Of a stretch of DNA of 64,000 bases, positions 49,218 to 59,079 are shown one piece after another. The notes beneath the pieces are model-generated. The model was not told where the DNA came from and made no database searches. It saw only the letters and a list, made by a program, of their open reading frames with translations. The translations under genes were made by a program, and so were the position numbers. The stretch covers positions 1,038,001 to 1,102,000 of the forward strand of contig NC_046673.1 in the NCBI RefSeq assembly GCF_003369915.1, read 5' to 3'. The stretch's first letter is position 1; the number at the start of each line of letters is the position of its first letter. This stretch comes from Drosophila miranda (Eukaryota; Arthropoda; Insecta; Diptera; Drosophilidae).

Positions 49218-50617
49218 ATGAGTGGCGAAAGCGAGAATGGAACACAGCTGAGACGCGATCTGAACGAACTGTTTGAGTGGTTCCAAGGAAATGATAAGCT
49301 ACCGCAAGAGATTGGTAAGAAAACCTGCAGGGAAAGTCGCGGTAAGGTGTAAAAAAGGCAGAGCCGACAATACATCAATATGGGACAGGTGCTCCACGCG
49401 ACAGGCCGCACGGCGTTATGGGACCATCCCTCCTTCTACCAAACACAACATACACGTTACCTAGTAGACCCAGCACGTCCATAAGTCTTAATGAGGTTGT
49501 TAGTAGGCAGAGCAGCAACTGAACAGACCATCAACATTGCGATGCCCATCCCGAGTTACGTCATTGACGGATAAACCTACTAATGCTGGAATACTGTTTA
49601 CAGAGCCCCTGCTGCTGCGGCGCTTCTACCAGTGCATGTACGGAGACCTTGAGGAGACCAAGAAGCTCATCGAGGTGAATTACTCCCTGCGCAACCGTCA
49701 TCCCCATCTGTTCATCAAGCGGGATCCACTGGACGATGACAGCCAGCGAACCTTCGATTATGCGTAAGCATTGCTGAGGCTGAGACGGAAGACCGAGAGT
49801 GGCTGGTGATTGCTAGATGTATACATAAATATTTCAGAGACATACTGCCGCTCCCAGGCCTCACGCCGGATAACTACAAGGTGTCGCTGTACTGCTTTCG
49901 GGAGTTTGAGGCCACAAAGGTGAGTAATCATCTGCGCTATCATGGAACCAACTGAGAGATTCTGCTCCACAGATGCATCACACGGAAGACACGCGCGCCT
50001 TCTTCATGGTTGCCGACTGTCGCTTCATCACTCCGGACGATCCAGCCCGACCGGGCACCCTATCCGAAGGCGAGGTACAGATCTTTGACATGAAGGGGAC
50101 CACCATGCGCCACATATCGCGCCTAACCATCAGCACGCTACGTGCATACATCAAGTTCCTTCAGCTGGCATTTCCCGTGCGTCTCCGGGCTATTCACATG
50201 GTCAACTGTCCATCGTATCTCGACAGAATCGTGAGCGTAGTGAAGCCTTTCATCAGCGACGAGGTTTTCAAGCTGGTGCGTTTCTCAAAGGATTCTCATT
50301 GGTCTGGCAAAATATAAGAAGTCCCTTCAAATACCGTTCCAGATACGTTTTCATACAGTCAGCATGGAATCGCTCTACGCCTTTGTGCCACGCGAAATGC
50401 TTCCGGAGGAGTACGGTGGCTCGGCCGGATCGCTGGACACGCTGCGAGCGCACACAAAGAAGACCTTGGTCGAGCATCGGTGGGTTTTGTGATCAGCCAT
50501 AGAAACCGGGCACTAATTTCTTCTTATTTCAGCGATTATCTAATGAACCCTAACCACTGGCTGGTGGAGAAGTCTGAGAAGCGTAACGGCAGTCATTCAT
50601 GGAGAATTTTTAGATGA
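49218..50617 (+). CDS. CRAL-TRIO domain lipid-binding protein, copy 2
   Basis: Exons 49218-49314, 49604-49763, 49838-49919, 49973-50275, 50343-50479, 50533-50617 join in frame; 287 residues. Exons 2, 3 and 5 have exactly the lengths of copy 1 (160, 82 and 137 bases) and all intron phases match, so this is an old tandem duplicate. Domain text is parallel: ELFEWFQGNDKLPQEI, LLRRFYQCMYGDLEETKKLI, VQIFDMKGTTMRHISRLTIS, FLQLAFPVRLRAIHMVNCPS, MLPEEYGGSAGSLDTLRAHT. It probably corresponds to melanogaster CG3191. Cytosolic lipid carrier, ligand unknown. A longer N-terminus starting at 49044 is possible but has no counterpart in copy 1. Confidence 0.92.
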
Positions 50618-51373
50618 GTTCAAAATTTGAGTCTCAATTTTTTTTTTCTCTTTCAAACATTTTTGTCAGTGTCTAGCCTAGAAATTGTATAAACGGTATA
50701 TTAAATAATGTCATCATTAAACAATATCAACGTTTATTTGCGTATTTTGTTTCCTCCAAACGGCTTGAGCTCAGCCACCAGTTTAGGGGAACCAGTGAAA
50801 TCTATGTCCGGTCGCGACCACATGCAAAATAAATAATTGTTCAATGTGTCGCATTTTTTAAGAACGGAAATTTGAGTTCTTTTAATTAAATTGTTTTCCT
50901 TAATCTACTTTAATGAATAATGCAATTTTTTTTTAATTTATGCCAAATTGAAAAGAGATTTGATGATAATTCAAATTCACCGTTTTTTTTGTCTTGTGTC
51001 AGAAATATTAGTGCCTGAAGTGTACATTTTTAGTGTGTCCGGGGTGTTCGGGGAGGGTATATGCTCTCATATATTTCTCGCACTCACTGAATGTTTTAAT
51101 ATCTGATCTGATATTTAGTTGAACTGAAGTCCGGTTTAATACGACCATTAATTAAATAAATCACAAAACTCTTCATTTGGCAATATTAAATTTCGAACAA
51201 GAACATCGATACTGATATTTTCTGCCTAAAATATGTATCGTAAAAAGTACGTATATCGATGTATCGATTAAGCAATATACATTCACGATCACATCTCTAC
51301 GTTGTCTTTGCATTTATTTGGCACATAATTTTTATTGTTAAATTAAGTTAAAAACAAATATTAAAAGGCGGAA
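50618..51373. promoter_or_regulatory. Intergenic region with DRE cluster upstream of crn
   Basis: AT-rich spacer. Close to crn lie ATCGATA (51205-51211) and two TATCGAT sites (51254-51260, 51262-51268), about 105-170 bases before the ATG, fitting a DREF-driven housekeeping promoter. The part before 51.2 kb is the 3' region of the CRAL-TRIO gene, with nothing else seen. Confidence 0.6.
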
Positions 51374-53504
51374 ATGGACCGGCCACAGAAGATGCCCAAG
51401 GTGGCCAAGGTTAGTATCAACGGTACGCCCACATGTGCAGTGGATTTGACCAATTTGTTGTTGTTTGTAGGTGAAGAACAAGGCGCCGGCCGAGGTGCAG
51501 ATCACGGCGGAGCAGCTGTTGCGCGAAGCCAAGGAGCGTGACCTAGAGATTCTGCCGCCACCGCCAAAACAGAAGATCTCTGATCCAGCCGAATTGGCCG
51601 ACTACCAGCAGAGAAAGCGGAAGACTTTCGAGGACAATCTGCGCAAGAACCGCATGGTAGTCAGCCACTGGATCAAGTACGCCCAATGGGAGGAGCAGCA
51701 GCAGGAGATCCAGCGGGCCCGTTCCATCTGGGAGCGCGCTCTGGACAATGAGCACCGCAACGTCACCATCTGGCTTAAGTACGCTGAGATGGAAATGAAA
51801 AACAAACAGGTGAACCATGCCCGCAACCTGTGGGACCGGGCCGTGACTATCATGCCGAGGGTGAATCAGTTCTGGTATAAGTATACCTACATGGAGGAGA
51901 TGCTGGAGAATGTGGCCGGAGCCCGGCAAGTCTTTGAACGCTGGATGGAGTGGCAACCAGAGGAGCAGGCCTGGCAGACATACGTGAACTTCGAGCTGCG
52001 CTATAAGGAGATTGACCGGGCGCGCGAGGTTTACGAACGGTTCGTCTATGTTCATCCGGACGTCAAGAACTGGATCAAGTTTGCCCGGTTCGAGGAGGCG
52101 CATGGCTTCATCCATGGGTCGCGGCGCGTGTTCGAAAGGGCCGTAGAGTTCTTTGGCGACGAGTACATCGAGGAGCGCCTCTTCATCGGCTTCGCGCGCT
52201 TCGAGGAAGGCCAGAAGGAGCACGACCGCGCCCGCATCATCTACAAGTACGCTCTTGACCATCTGCCCAAGGAACGTACCAAGGAACTGTTCAAGGCCTA
52301 CACGATACACGAGAAGAAGTACGGTGACCGCGACGGTATCGAGGACGTCATCGTCTCCAAGCGGAAGTACCAGTACGAGCAGGAGGTGGCCGCCAATCCC
52401 ACCAATTACGATGCCTGGTTCGATTATCTACGTTTGATCGAGGCCGATGGCGAGAAAGACCTCATTAGGGACACCTACGAGCGGGCCATCGCCAACGTTC
52501 CGCCAGCCAATGAAAAGAACTATTGGCGTCGCTATATCTACCTTTGGATAAACTACGCCCTCTACGAGGAGCTGGAAACGGAGGACACTGAGCGGACGCG
52601 CCAAATCTACAAGACCTGTCTCGACTTGATGCCACACAAGCAGTTCACCTTCAGCAAGGTCTGGCTGCTCTACGCCCAATTTGAGATCCGATGCAAGGAG
52701 CTGCAAAGGGCCCGCAAGACGCTCGGTTTCGCCATCGGTATGTGCCCCCGGGACAAGCTTTTCCGGGGTTACATCGATCTAGAGATCCAGCTGCGAGAAT
52801 TCGAGCGCTGTCGTCTGCTCTACGAGAAGTTCCTCGAATTCGGACCCGAAAACTGCGTAACCTGGATGAAATTCGCCGAGCTGGAGAACCTCTTGGGCGA
52901 CACGGAGCGGGCAAGGGCCATATTCGAGCTGGCCGTTCATCAGCCTCGTCTCGACATGCCGGAGCTGCTTTGGAAGGCTTTCATCGACTTCGAGGTGGCC
53001 CTTGGCGAAACGGAGTTAGCTCGCCAGCTGTACGAGCGTCTCCTGGAGCGCACTCAGCACGTCAAAGTTTGGATGTCATTTGCCAAATTCGAGATGGGCC
53101 TCAATCACGGCGACAGCGGGCTCGATGCCGGACTCAATGTCCGCCTGGCCCGTCGCGTCTATGAGCGGGCCAACGATATGCTCCGCCAGCTGGGCGACAA
53201 GGAGTCGCGCGTCCTTCTGCTGGAGGCCTGGCGTGACTTCGAGCGGGATGCCAATGATGGCCAGTGCCTGCAAAAGGTGCTCGAAAAGATGCCGCGTCGC
53301 ATCAAGAAACGACAGAAGATCGTCTCCGACGATGGCGTAGAGGAGGGATGGGAGGAAGTATTTGACTACATCTTCCCCGAAGATGAGATGGCGCGACCCA
53401 ACCTCAAGCTCCTCGCCGCTGCCAAGATGTGGAAAAAACAAAAGGACGTACCCGACGAAGATCCAGTACCTGCCCCTGCCGAGGTGCAGCAGGAGGATGG
53501 CTGA
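51374..53504 (+). CDS. crn: crooked neck, HAT-repeat splicing factor (Clf1/CRNKL1)
   Basis: Exon 1, 51374-51409 (MDRPQKMPKVAK), joins phase 0 to 51471-53504 for 689 residues. Starting at the second exon alone would use a GTG, so the small first exon decides the start. The protein is an array of HAT (half-a-TPR) repeats with the W..Y..(W/E)....ARSI(W/Y)ERAL pattern: WIKYAQWEEQQQEIQRARSI, WERALDNEHRNVTIWLKYAE, VYERFVYVHPDVKNWIKFAR, and so on. A basic C-terminal stretch (RRIKKRQKI) follows, then YIFPEDE. Crn/Clf1 is a scaffold of the NineTeen (Prp19) complex in the spliceosome. In flies it is needed in neurogenesis and glial maturation. It is convergent with Or2a. Confidence 0.96.
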
Positions 53505-54689
53505 TATTTGTTTTTTTCCTTTCCTTAATTCCACTTTGCATTAAACTTCCACCATAACCCAATATGGCAGCTGATTCTTTCTAATTTTGCGTTGGTGGAT
53601 TGAAGGATATAAATTCTTTCTTATATAGGAGTCCATAAATTACTTTGAAAGCCGCATGGAGCTGGACCTTTTCCTTGGTAGATGCCTTGGTGTTCATAAA
53701 ACTTTAGTTCAACCAGCGTAATTCTGTCAAGGGAACTGCAACATTTGTTGGCCTTAAAACAGCTGTGGGCACGTATTCGCTCTCCGAGAAAGCGAAAACC
53801 GCCTACATAGCGTGTGCTTTGGCAGATATGGGTTGAAATCTTCTGTTGTTAATATCAGATTTCACTTTATCCTTGAAGAAGGATGATTCATGATAAAAGT
53901 TCTTCTTTATTACATACATGTACGTATTGGAACAAAATACCTGAACAAAACTCCAGATTTTGAGCCAATATTGACCAACGCTATAGATTTGATCTTTTAT
54001 TGCTTCAAAAAATGTTTGTCCTTGGCGAATGTGCTTATCATAAAATTAAAAATAAATTAAAACAACGTAAATCATTTTTGGTATTATGTATGTAATTCCA
54101 AACCAAATATTAAGAGACATTAATGCGCACAGCTTTCCAGGTCAGATTGAATATTGCGTCAGGTTTCGTTCAAATCGGGATTTGAATCGTTGACCGCAAA
54201 AACCACTCTCTTCCCTTTTGGTGCTGGGCCGTTTGAATTCTGTGGTGTTTTGCAATTATTTATCTTTAAAACGAAAAATTGCCCAACATGAACCTCTGCC
54301 TTTGCCAGATTTGTAGGTCTAATTAACAGTTAAAATTAATTAATTAAACCTAATGTCAACATAAAAATCCGTTCCATTTTGAACGATTTTTTCACTCCAA
54401 ATGTGCACGCATGTCCCGTGCGACATTGTCGAATTGCCCACATGGTCGAAGTGCAATAAGGAATAGCGCAAGCAACTACAATCTGTATTTTTCAATCGGG
54501 ATCTGCCCAAATTTGTTCCTCTAAGCTCTTTCACTTGCCGGAAAAACGATTGGAAACCTTTGTTTATATTGATCATTGGAGATAAGAATGGTGAGGATAG
54601 GAGTGGCTGCGTGTAATGTGGTCAAGAACTGCCCAGGTTGTGCGCTCTCAACTCTTTTACTTGTTGGCAAGGCATTGGCTGGAACATCC
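53505..54689. other. Convergent spacer with unexplained minus-strand open segments
   Basis: Between crn and Or2a. On the minus strand, roughly 54330 to 53621, there are several open stretches with non-repetitive, partly Cys-rich residues. The last, 53842-53621, is 73 codons without a methionine, is preceded by a CAG acceptor-like site and ends FQSNLWTPI-stop. It contains HSCFKANKCC and KFYEHQGIYQGKGPAPCGF. I do not recognise the family. The stretches are not one continuous frame, so this may be a small spliced gene, a decayed gene or chance. Confidence 0.3.
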
Positions 54690-55924
54690 TCACTTGGCCC
54701 TCAGCAGGAGTGTGAAAGCAGAGTAGGCGAAATGCATAACCTTGAAGTAATGTAAAGTCAAGAATGTGCCACGGACAGCATTAGGGGTCACTAAGGGGCA
54801 CGTACCTCCTTAAAGGTCTCCAGAGTGAGGGGAATATAGCTGCCGGCGAGTATAAGCGATGGTCGCTGGGCCCGCGCTAGGGTAAAGAGAAGATCGCGCC
54901 TAAAGCGGGGCAGCTGCTCGACCCAGTTGCACGCGTAGAAGGCGTTGCAAAGGGCCTCGCTCTGCGTGCGCATCTTTTCGCCGAAGTAGCAGATGACGAA
55001 CACCTCCAGGGTGACGGCCACAAAGAAAATGACCGAGAGGATCATAGCCAGCCGGTCGTCGGCGTCGGCAACGTACAGAAAGTGCATGGCGACCGTGCAC
55101 TGGACGGCGACGGAGCACGCGAACTGGGCCATGCAAGGCACGGACAGGATTTGCTGGATGATGGTGTGCATCCGGTGGATGAGCGTCAGGTCTTGGATGC
55201 ATGCCAGCAGCTGATCGTAGCTCTGCCGACCACTGCCGCATTCGCAGCCGATCCGGGCCACCCGTACCTCCAGGGCCCTCATGTGGCCCGTCAGCAGGCA
55301 GAGGTAGGCCGGCGGATACGAGTCGCTGGCGCAGTTCTGCACCGCCTGAACGATCAGGCCGAACAGCTGGTACACGTAAATTCCTAGAAATGCCTCGTTC
55401 GAGTTCTTCCAGTCTACCCCGAACCAGGCCGGGTAGAGCAACTGGCGGCTCCTGGCAAGGGCCACACGGACGCAGCTTAGCGAGGTTCCGCACACGAAGA
55501 TCCATGCAAAGGTGCGGAATGTGTTCCGGGCCGTCGTCACAGCCTGGACGAGAGCGCACAGCTCATCGCGATCGCAAATCGCCAGGGCCCGGCAGTCCAG
55601 TTGCTGGATTAGCGAGCGGATCTCGCCGAGGTGGCGCCGCACTAGGTACACGTTTCCGAACTTCAAGTTGGCCGTTATGTCTGTGATGGTGATGGTTAGG
55701 TTCTCGCACAGCTCCTTCATGCTGCGCGTCAGGATGAGCCGGGCCAGCAGGCTCAGCGGAAAGAGCAGAGTGACCATCAGATTTAGGCCGATCGCGTATG
55801 TCCGGTAGAGGCTTTTCGAGATGCCTGCCGGACGAATCAGGCCGGTCAGCTGCCAGACCCGCCAGTGATAGTCCACGGCGGAGTGGGTGTTCAGTTCGGG
55901 CTGGTTTTCACTTCCGGGCTGCAT
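54690..55924 (-). CDS. Or2a: Odorant receptor Or2a
   Basis: Exon 1 55924-54806 and a 51-base last exon 54740-54690 (VMHFAYSAFTLLLRAK) join phase 0 to 389 residues. Text matches D. melanogaster Or2a closely: LNTHSAVDYHWRVWQLTGLI, LCENLTITITDITANLKFGN, YPAWFGVDW, QLFGLIVQAVQNCASDSYPP, VQCTVAMHFLYVADADD, ETFKE. It has the seven-helix inverted topology of insect Ors, with the most conserved part at the C-terminus, where the short last exon completes helix 7. It pairs with Orco as a ligand-gated channel; Or2a is expressed in trichoid sensilla. Without the small exon the frame would stop at VRAP, so the splice is needed. Upstream is the K10 3' region on the same strand. Confidence 0.96.
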
Positions 55925-57175
55925 CGTTGTCCTGCTCCTGGTTCTGGTCGACTTTTGGTCTGGTCAACTGGATGTAAGGCCGGGGCCTATATTCGCCGTA
56001 GATGTAGGCAATTTGGTTAAATGTACATGTCATTATGGCTGTTTACGCAATTGCCGGTTACGGTTACGAATATTGGCCAAAAGTTCTGTTCGCTAAGTGG
56101 CTGGGAAAATGGACAAAAGGAAGCCACCGTCACCACTTCACCCTCCCAATAAAAAGCCTTCAATGGTATTTTTTTTTAGTTTTCAGTTTCATTTGAAATC
56201 TCTATTTCTTGAAATTCCTTTCCTTCTCGTGGGGACGGGAACGGGTATGGGTACGGGGACAGGCGGGGGACAATTACAGTGTCGACTGTTTCTTATGGCT
56301 TCCGCCCACGCCAGTGCGTGTAGAGGGGATGGATGGGCGATGAGTGTTTGAGTGCTCAGGTGCATGGACGGGTGTATGAATACTCAATGTTCTCTCAATG
56401 TGGAATTATTAACCAACATTTAGGTTCTACATATATGCGTTGGCTTGTGTCTGTCTATTTACAAGAGGTTGCATTTACGTCTAATATCGCTAGGTAGGCA
56501 GGTAGTAGGTATTGGAAGATATGAGGGCGGGCTAGGCTAGGCTAGACGGGGACAGAGAGAGACAAAGCAAAAAAAAAAAAATACCAATCCGTGAATGCAA
56601 TCAGCCGGAAAGCATATTTACATAGTGTTCTTAATTTGTGATTTCTAAGAGTGAACCTAAAAATACAATCAAGGATTTCAGTTCAGTTGCTGGGGTACAT
56701 GCAGTAGGGACTCCATTCCTTCGCGTACGGGTCTTCTATCGCTATTTCATTTCTTTCGCTCCACGCGATCAGCAGCAAGCTCTCGGGAGGGGAATAAGAA
56801 TCATAAATATGGCTGGCTATACTCGTAGATGCCATACATGTATGCTTTAATGTATGTATGTATATATCTGTTTGTGTATAGTGCGACTACATTGACGCAA
56901 TCAAAAACTTATTGTGACGAGACCCGACAGTCAACAGCATTGGACAGGCCAGGGCAGGGTAGGGTATCATCATTTCGGTGCATGCAGCTTTCGTAAGATC
57001 AGTTTTTGTTTCTCTGTTCTCTGGTGCAGCTCTGGCACATGATCACTGTTTTCGTGTTTATTTTCGGGCTAGTTTTTAATTCATTTTTCAGACTTCTTGT
57101 ACTTCTCATTGTTGTCGCTGTTGCTGTATGTTTGATTGGATCTTCGGTCGTTTCGTTGCGCATTAATTGGTCTGC
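55925..57175. other. Or2a upstream region and fs(1)K10 3' UTR
   Basis: Both flanking genes read on the minus strand. The K10 3' UTR must extend at least to 56630 to include the transport signal annotated separately. A minus-strand AATAAA at 57062-57057 lies only 114 bases past the K10 stop; use of it would leave the signal out. I see no further coding exon; short frames at 56097-56351 and 57006-57215 are not convincing. Confidence 0.5.
56630..56673 (-). promoter_or_regulatory. K10 mRNA transport/localisation signal (TLS) stem-loop
   Basis: Read on the minus strand, this 44-base element starts CUUGAUUGUAUUUUUA and ends CACAAAUUAAG, the same length and ends as the D. melanogaster K10 TLS. It folds into one stem: seven pairs, a bulged A, G-C, U-A, A-U with a bulged C, then seven pairs (two of them G-U) and an eight-base loop (GUUCACUC). 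It lies about 500 bases after the K10 stop codon. The TLS is bound by Egalitarian/BicD, which load dynein for transport into the oocyte and to its anterior. The loop differs from melanogaster; the stem geometry, including bulges, is kept. Confidence 0.88.
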
Positions 57176-58523
57176 CTACGGACTTGGAGTCGCTGCATCT
57201 TGGGCGGCATTCTGAGTTGTGTTTTTTTCTTTGTCTTTGTCTGGTTTAGCATCCTGCAAGATAAGTAATTAAATCCTAAATTTAGTCGGAATGTGAGGTA
57301 ATCAAGCTTACCTTGGCCATAACAGAGGCTGCCTCCTGCTTCAGATAGTTTTCGCGCGCCCCCTCGTACAGTTCCACGAACTTATCGCGCTGCACCTTAA
57401 ACTGGGCAAATAGCTCATCGTCCTTGTTGCCCTTCAGACGGTTTTCGATGTCCACCTTCTTGTCGTGCTCCCCGCGAATCTGCTCCGTCACCCAAGGCTT
57501 GTCCAGCGGGTACTGATTCACCATATTCTTAAGCGTTTTGATGGTGCTCTTTCCCTTGACCACCTGCTTGATCAGCACCGGATTCGGTTTCTTGATCCTG
57601 CCCCCGTTTGGGCCGCCATTCATGTTCATTCCAACGCCAAAGGGTCCCCCGGGCGGCATTCCACGCGGCGGCATGCGAGGACCCATCAAGTGCATGGGTG
57701 GACCGCCCATCATGTGCATTGGAGCGCCGCGACCGTTGTGGCGCATGAAGTGAGGCGGTGGCGGTGGACCACCCATCGGTGGCATGGGGCAACGCATGGC
57801 CATGGGCGGCACCATCTGTGGTGGATAAGGCATCGGTGGAAAGGGCGCCATTGGCATTGGCCTTCCGCAGCGTGGTCGTGGGCCCGGTCCCATTGGTCCC
57901 ATGACGGGCATCATGTGATGTGGACAAGCATGGCTCGGTGGAGGCCTGTTAAAGCCACCACCGTTAAAGCGATTTTGGGGATGAAAGCGCTGCTTAGGAG
58001 GCCACTTGTGGACGCCCTCGCTATTTCCATTTGCGTGTACATTCCCGCTCAAATGTCCTGAGAACGCTTGCTGCAGCGGCAGCTGGTGCTTGCCCTTGGG
58101 CTGCTGTTTACTCTTGAGCGGCTTCTTCCTGGCCATCTCCCAGGCGGTAGACTGGGCAGGATTGGCATTGGTCTTGAGCGGGCCTGTCGAACAGGCAGTG
58201 ACTTGGGGCTTGGCCGCCGGACTGGCAGTACCCTGGTGCCTGGCAGCCGGAACGGTAAGGACGTGGGCCTGGCTCTGGGTTGCCGACCCGGCTGCAGACT
58301 TGGTCGGTGGTACGGTCGTGGGTCTGTTGAAGTCTATGTATAGTGGGTCGCTGGGCATCTGGCACGATGAGTACATCATTTGATTGGCTTTGCTCCCGGC
58401 CACTGGTGCCCCACGAAAAGGTTTTCTGTACGGAGCAGCTGCGGCACGAGCATTGTGAGAGTGCTGCTGGCTCTGATTTTGCTGCATTGCCCGGTTCTGC
58501 TGATTGTTATATTTGAATACCAT
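57176..58523 (-). CDS. fs(1)K10: fs(1)K10, oocyte dorsal-ventral patterning factor
   Basis: Exon 1 58523-57312 and exon 2 57253-57176 join in frame (VMAK+DAKPDKDKEK) to 429 residues; melanogaster K10 is 463. Low-complexity Asn/Gln/Ala text at the start (MVFKYNNQQNRAMQQ, APYRKPFRGAPV) leads to a Pro/Met/Gly-rich middle (GPMGPGPRPRCGRPMPMAPF). A conserved basic-acidic helical C-terminus follows (about residues 324-404: TLKNMVNQYPLDKPWVTEQI, then DELFAQFKVQRDKFVELYEG), and an acidic/Ala tail. K10 acts in the oocyte nucleus to restrict gurken mRNA to the dorsal side. Its own mRNA is carried to the oocyte by the TLS found downstream. Order Or2a-K10-kz as in melanogaster supports the call. Confidence 0.93.
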
Positions 58524-58718
58524 TTAACGAGCAAAACGAATTTGACGCGGCTGGGCCACACAGAGACGATCCGCAGTAAGGATCACACTAAATATTTGTT
58601 ACTATACGTACTGCTAACGATTAAATAAAACATTCATTCAGTTCTATTTTGACGGGTTACGAATTTAAGAACAATTTAGTGATGACAAAACTTTTCCGGA
58701 ACTGATAGGTTCCACTAG

Positions 58719-58750
58719 CAGCTGCGATGTGTATCGATGTAAGATCGATA
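58719..58750. promoter_or_regulatory. DRE/E-box cluster between K10 and kurz
   Basis: CAGCTG (58719-58724), TATCGAT (58732-58738) and ATCGATA (58744-58750, followed by CATCGA) lie in the 556-base divergent spacer. This suits a shared or kurz-directed DREF-type promoter; the K10 ATG is 196 bases away on the minus side and kurz ATG 330 bases away on the plus side. Confidence 0.55.
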
Positions 58751-59079
58751 CATCGAGCGTGGACATGACATCAGACTTTTGCCAATTAAGCTTTTGCAGC
58801 AGCGATCTAACATTTTCAACTCTGTGCTGACTTACAGGTTAGACTTGCTGTGGAAAAAAAATGCTTTAATGTACATGGACTTCGATTTGATATTTGAGTT
58901 TTGTATCGATAGTAAATGTTGGTATCGCCAGAAATTTGTATTGATACATCGGATCATTAAGTGTCATAACTATTACCCTACACGTGCAACAGATTTCGCT
59001 TCAATGTTTTAAAAACATTGCCGTCCATTAAATCTATTCTATTCAACAAATATATGTAAATGTTTACTGCATCATAAAA

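Noticed and set aside
51543-52310. 255-codon frame antisense to crn
   Set aside because: Shadow of a strongly codon-biased gene; no domain.
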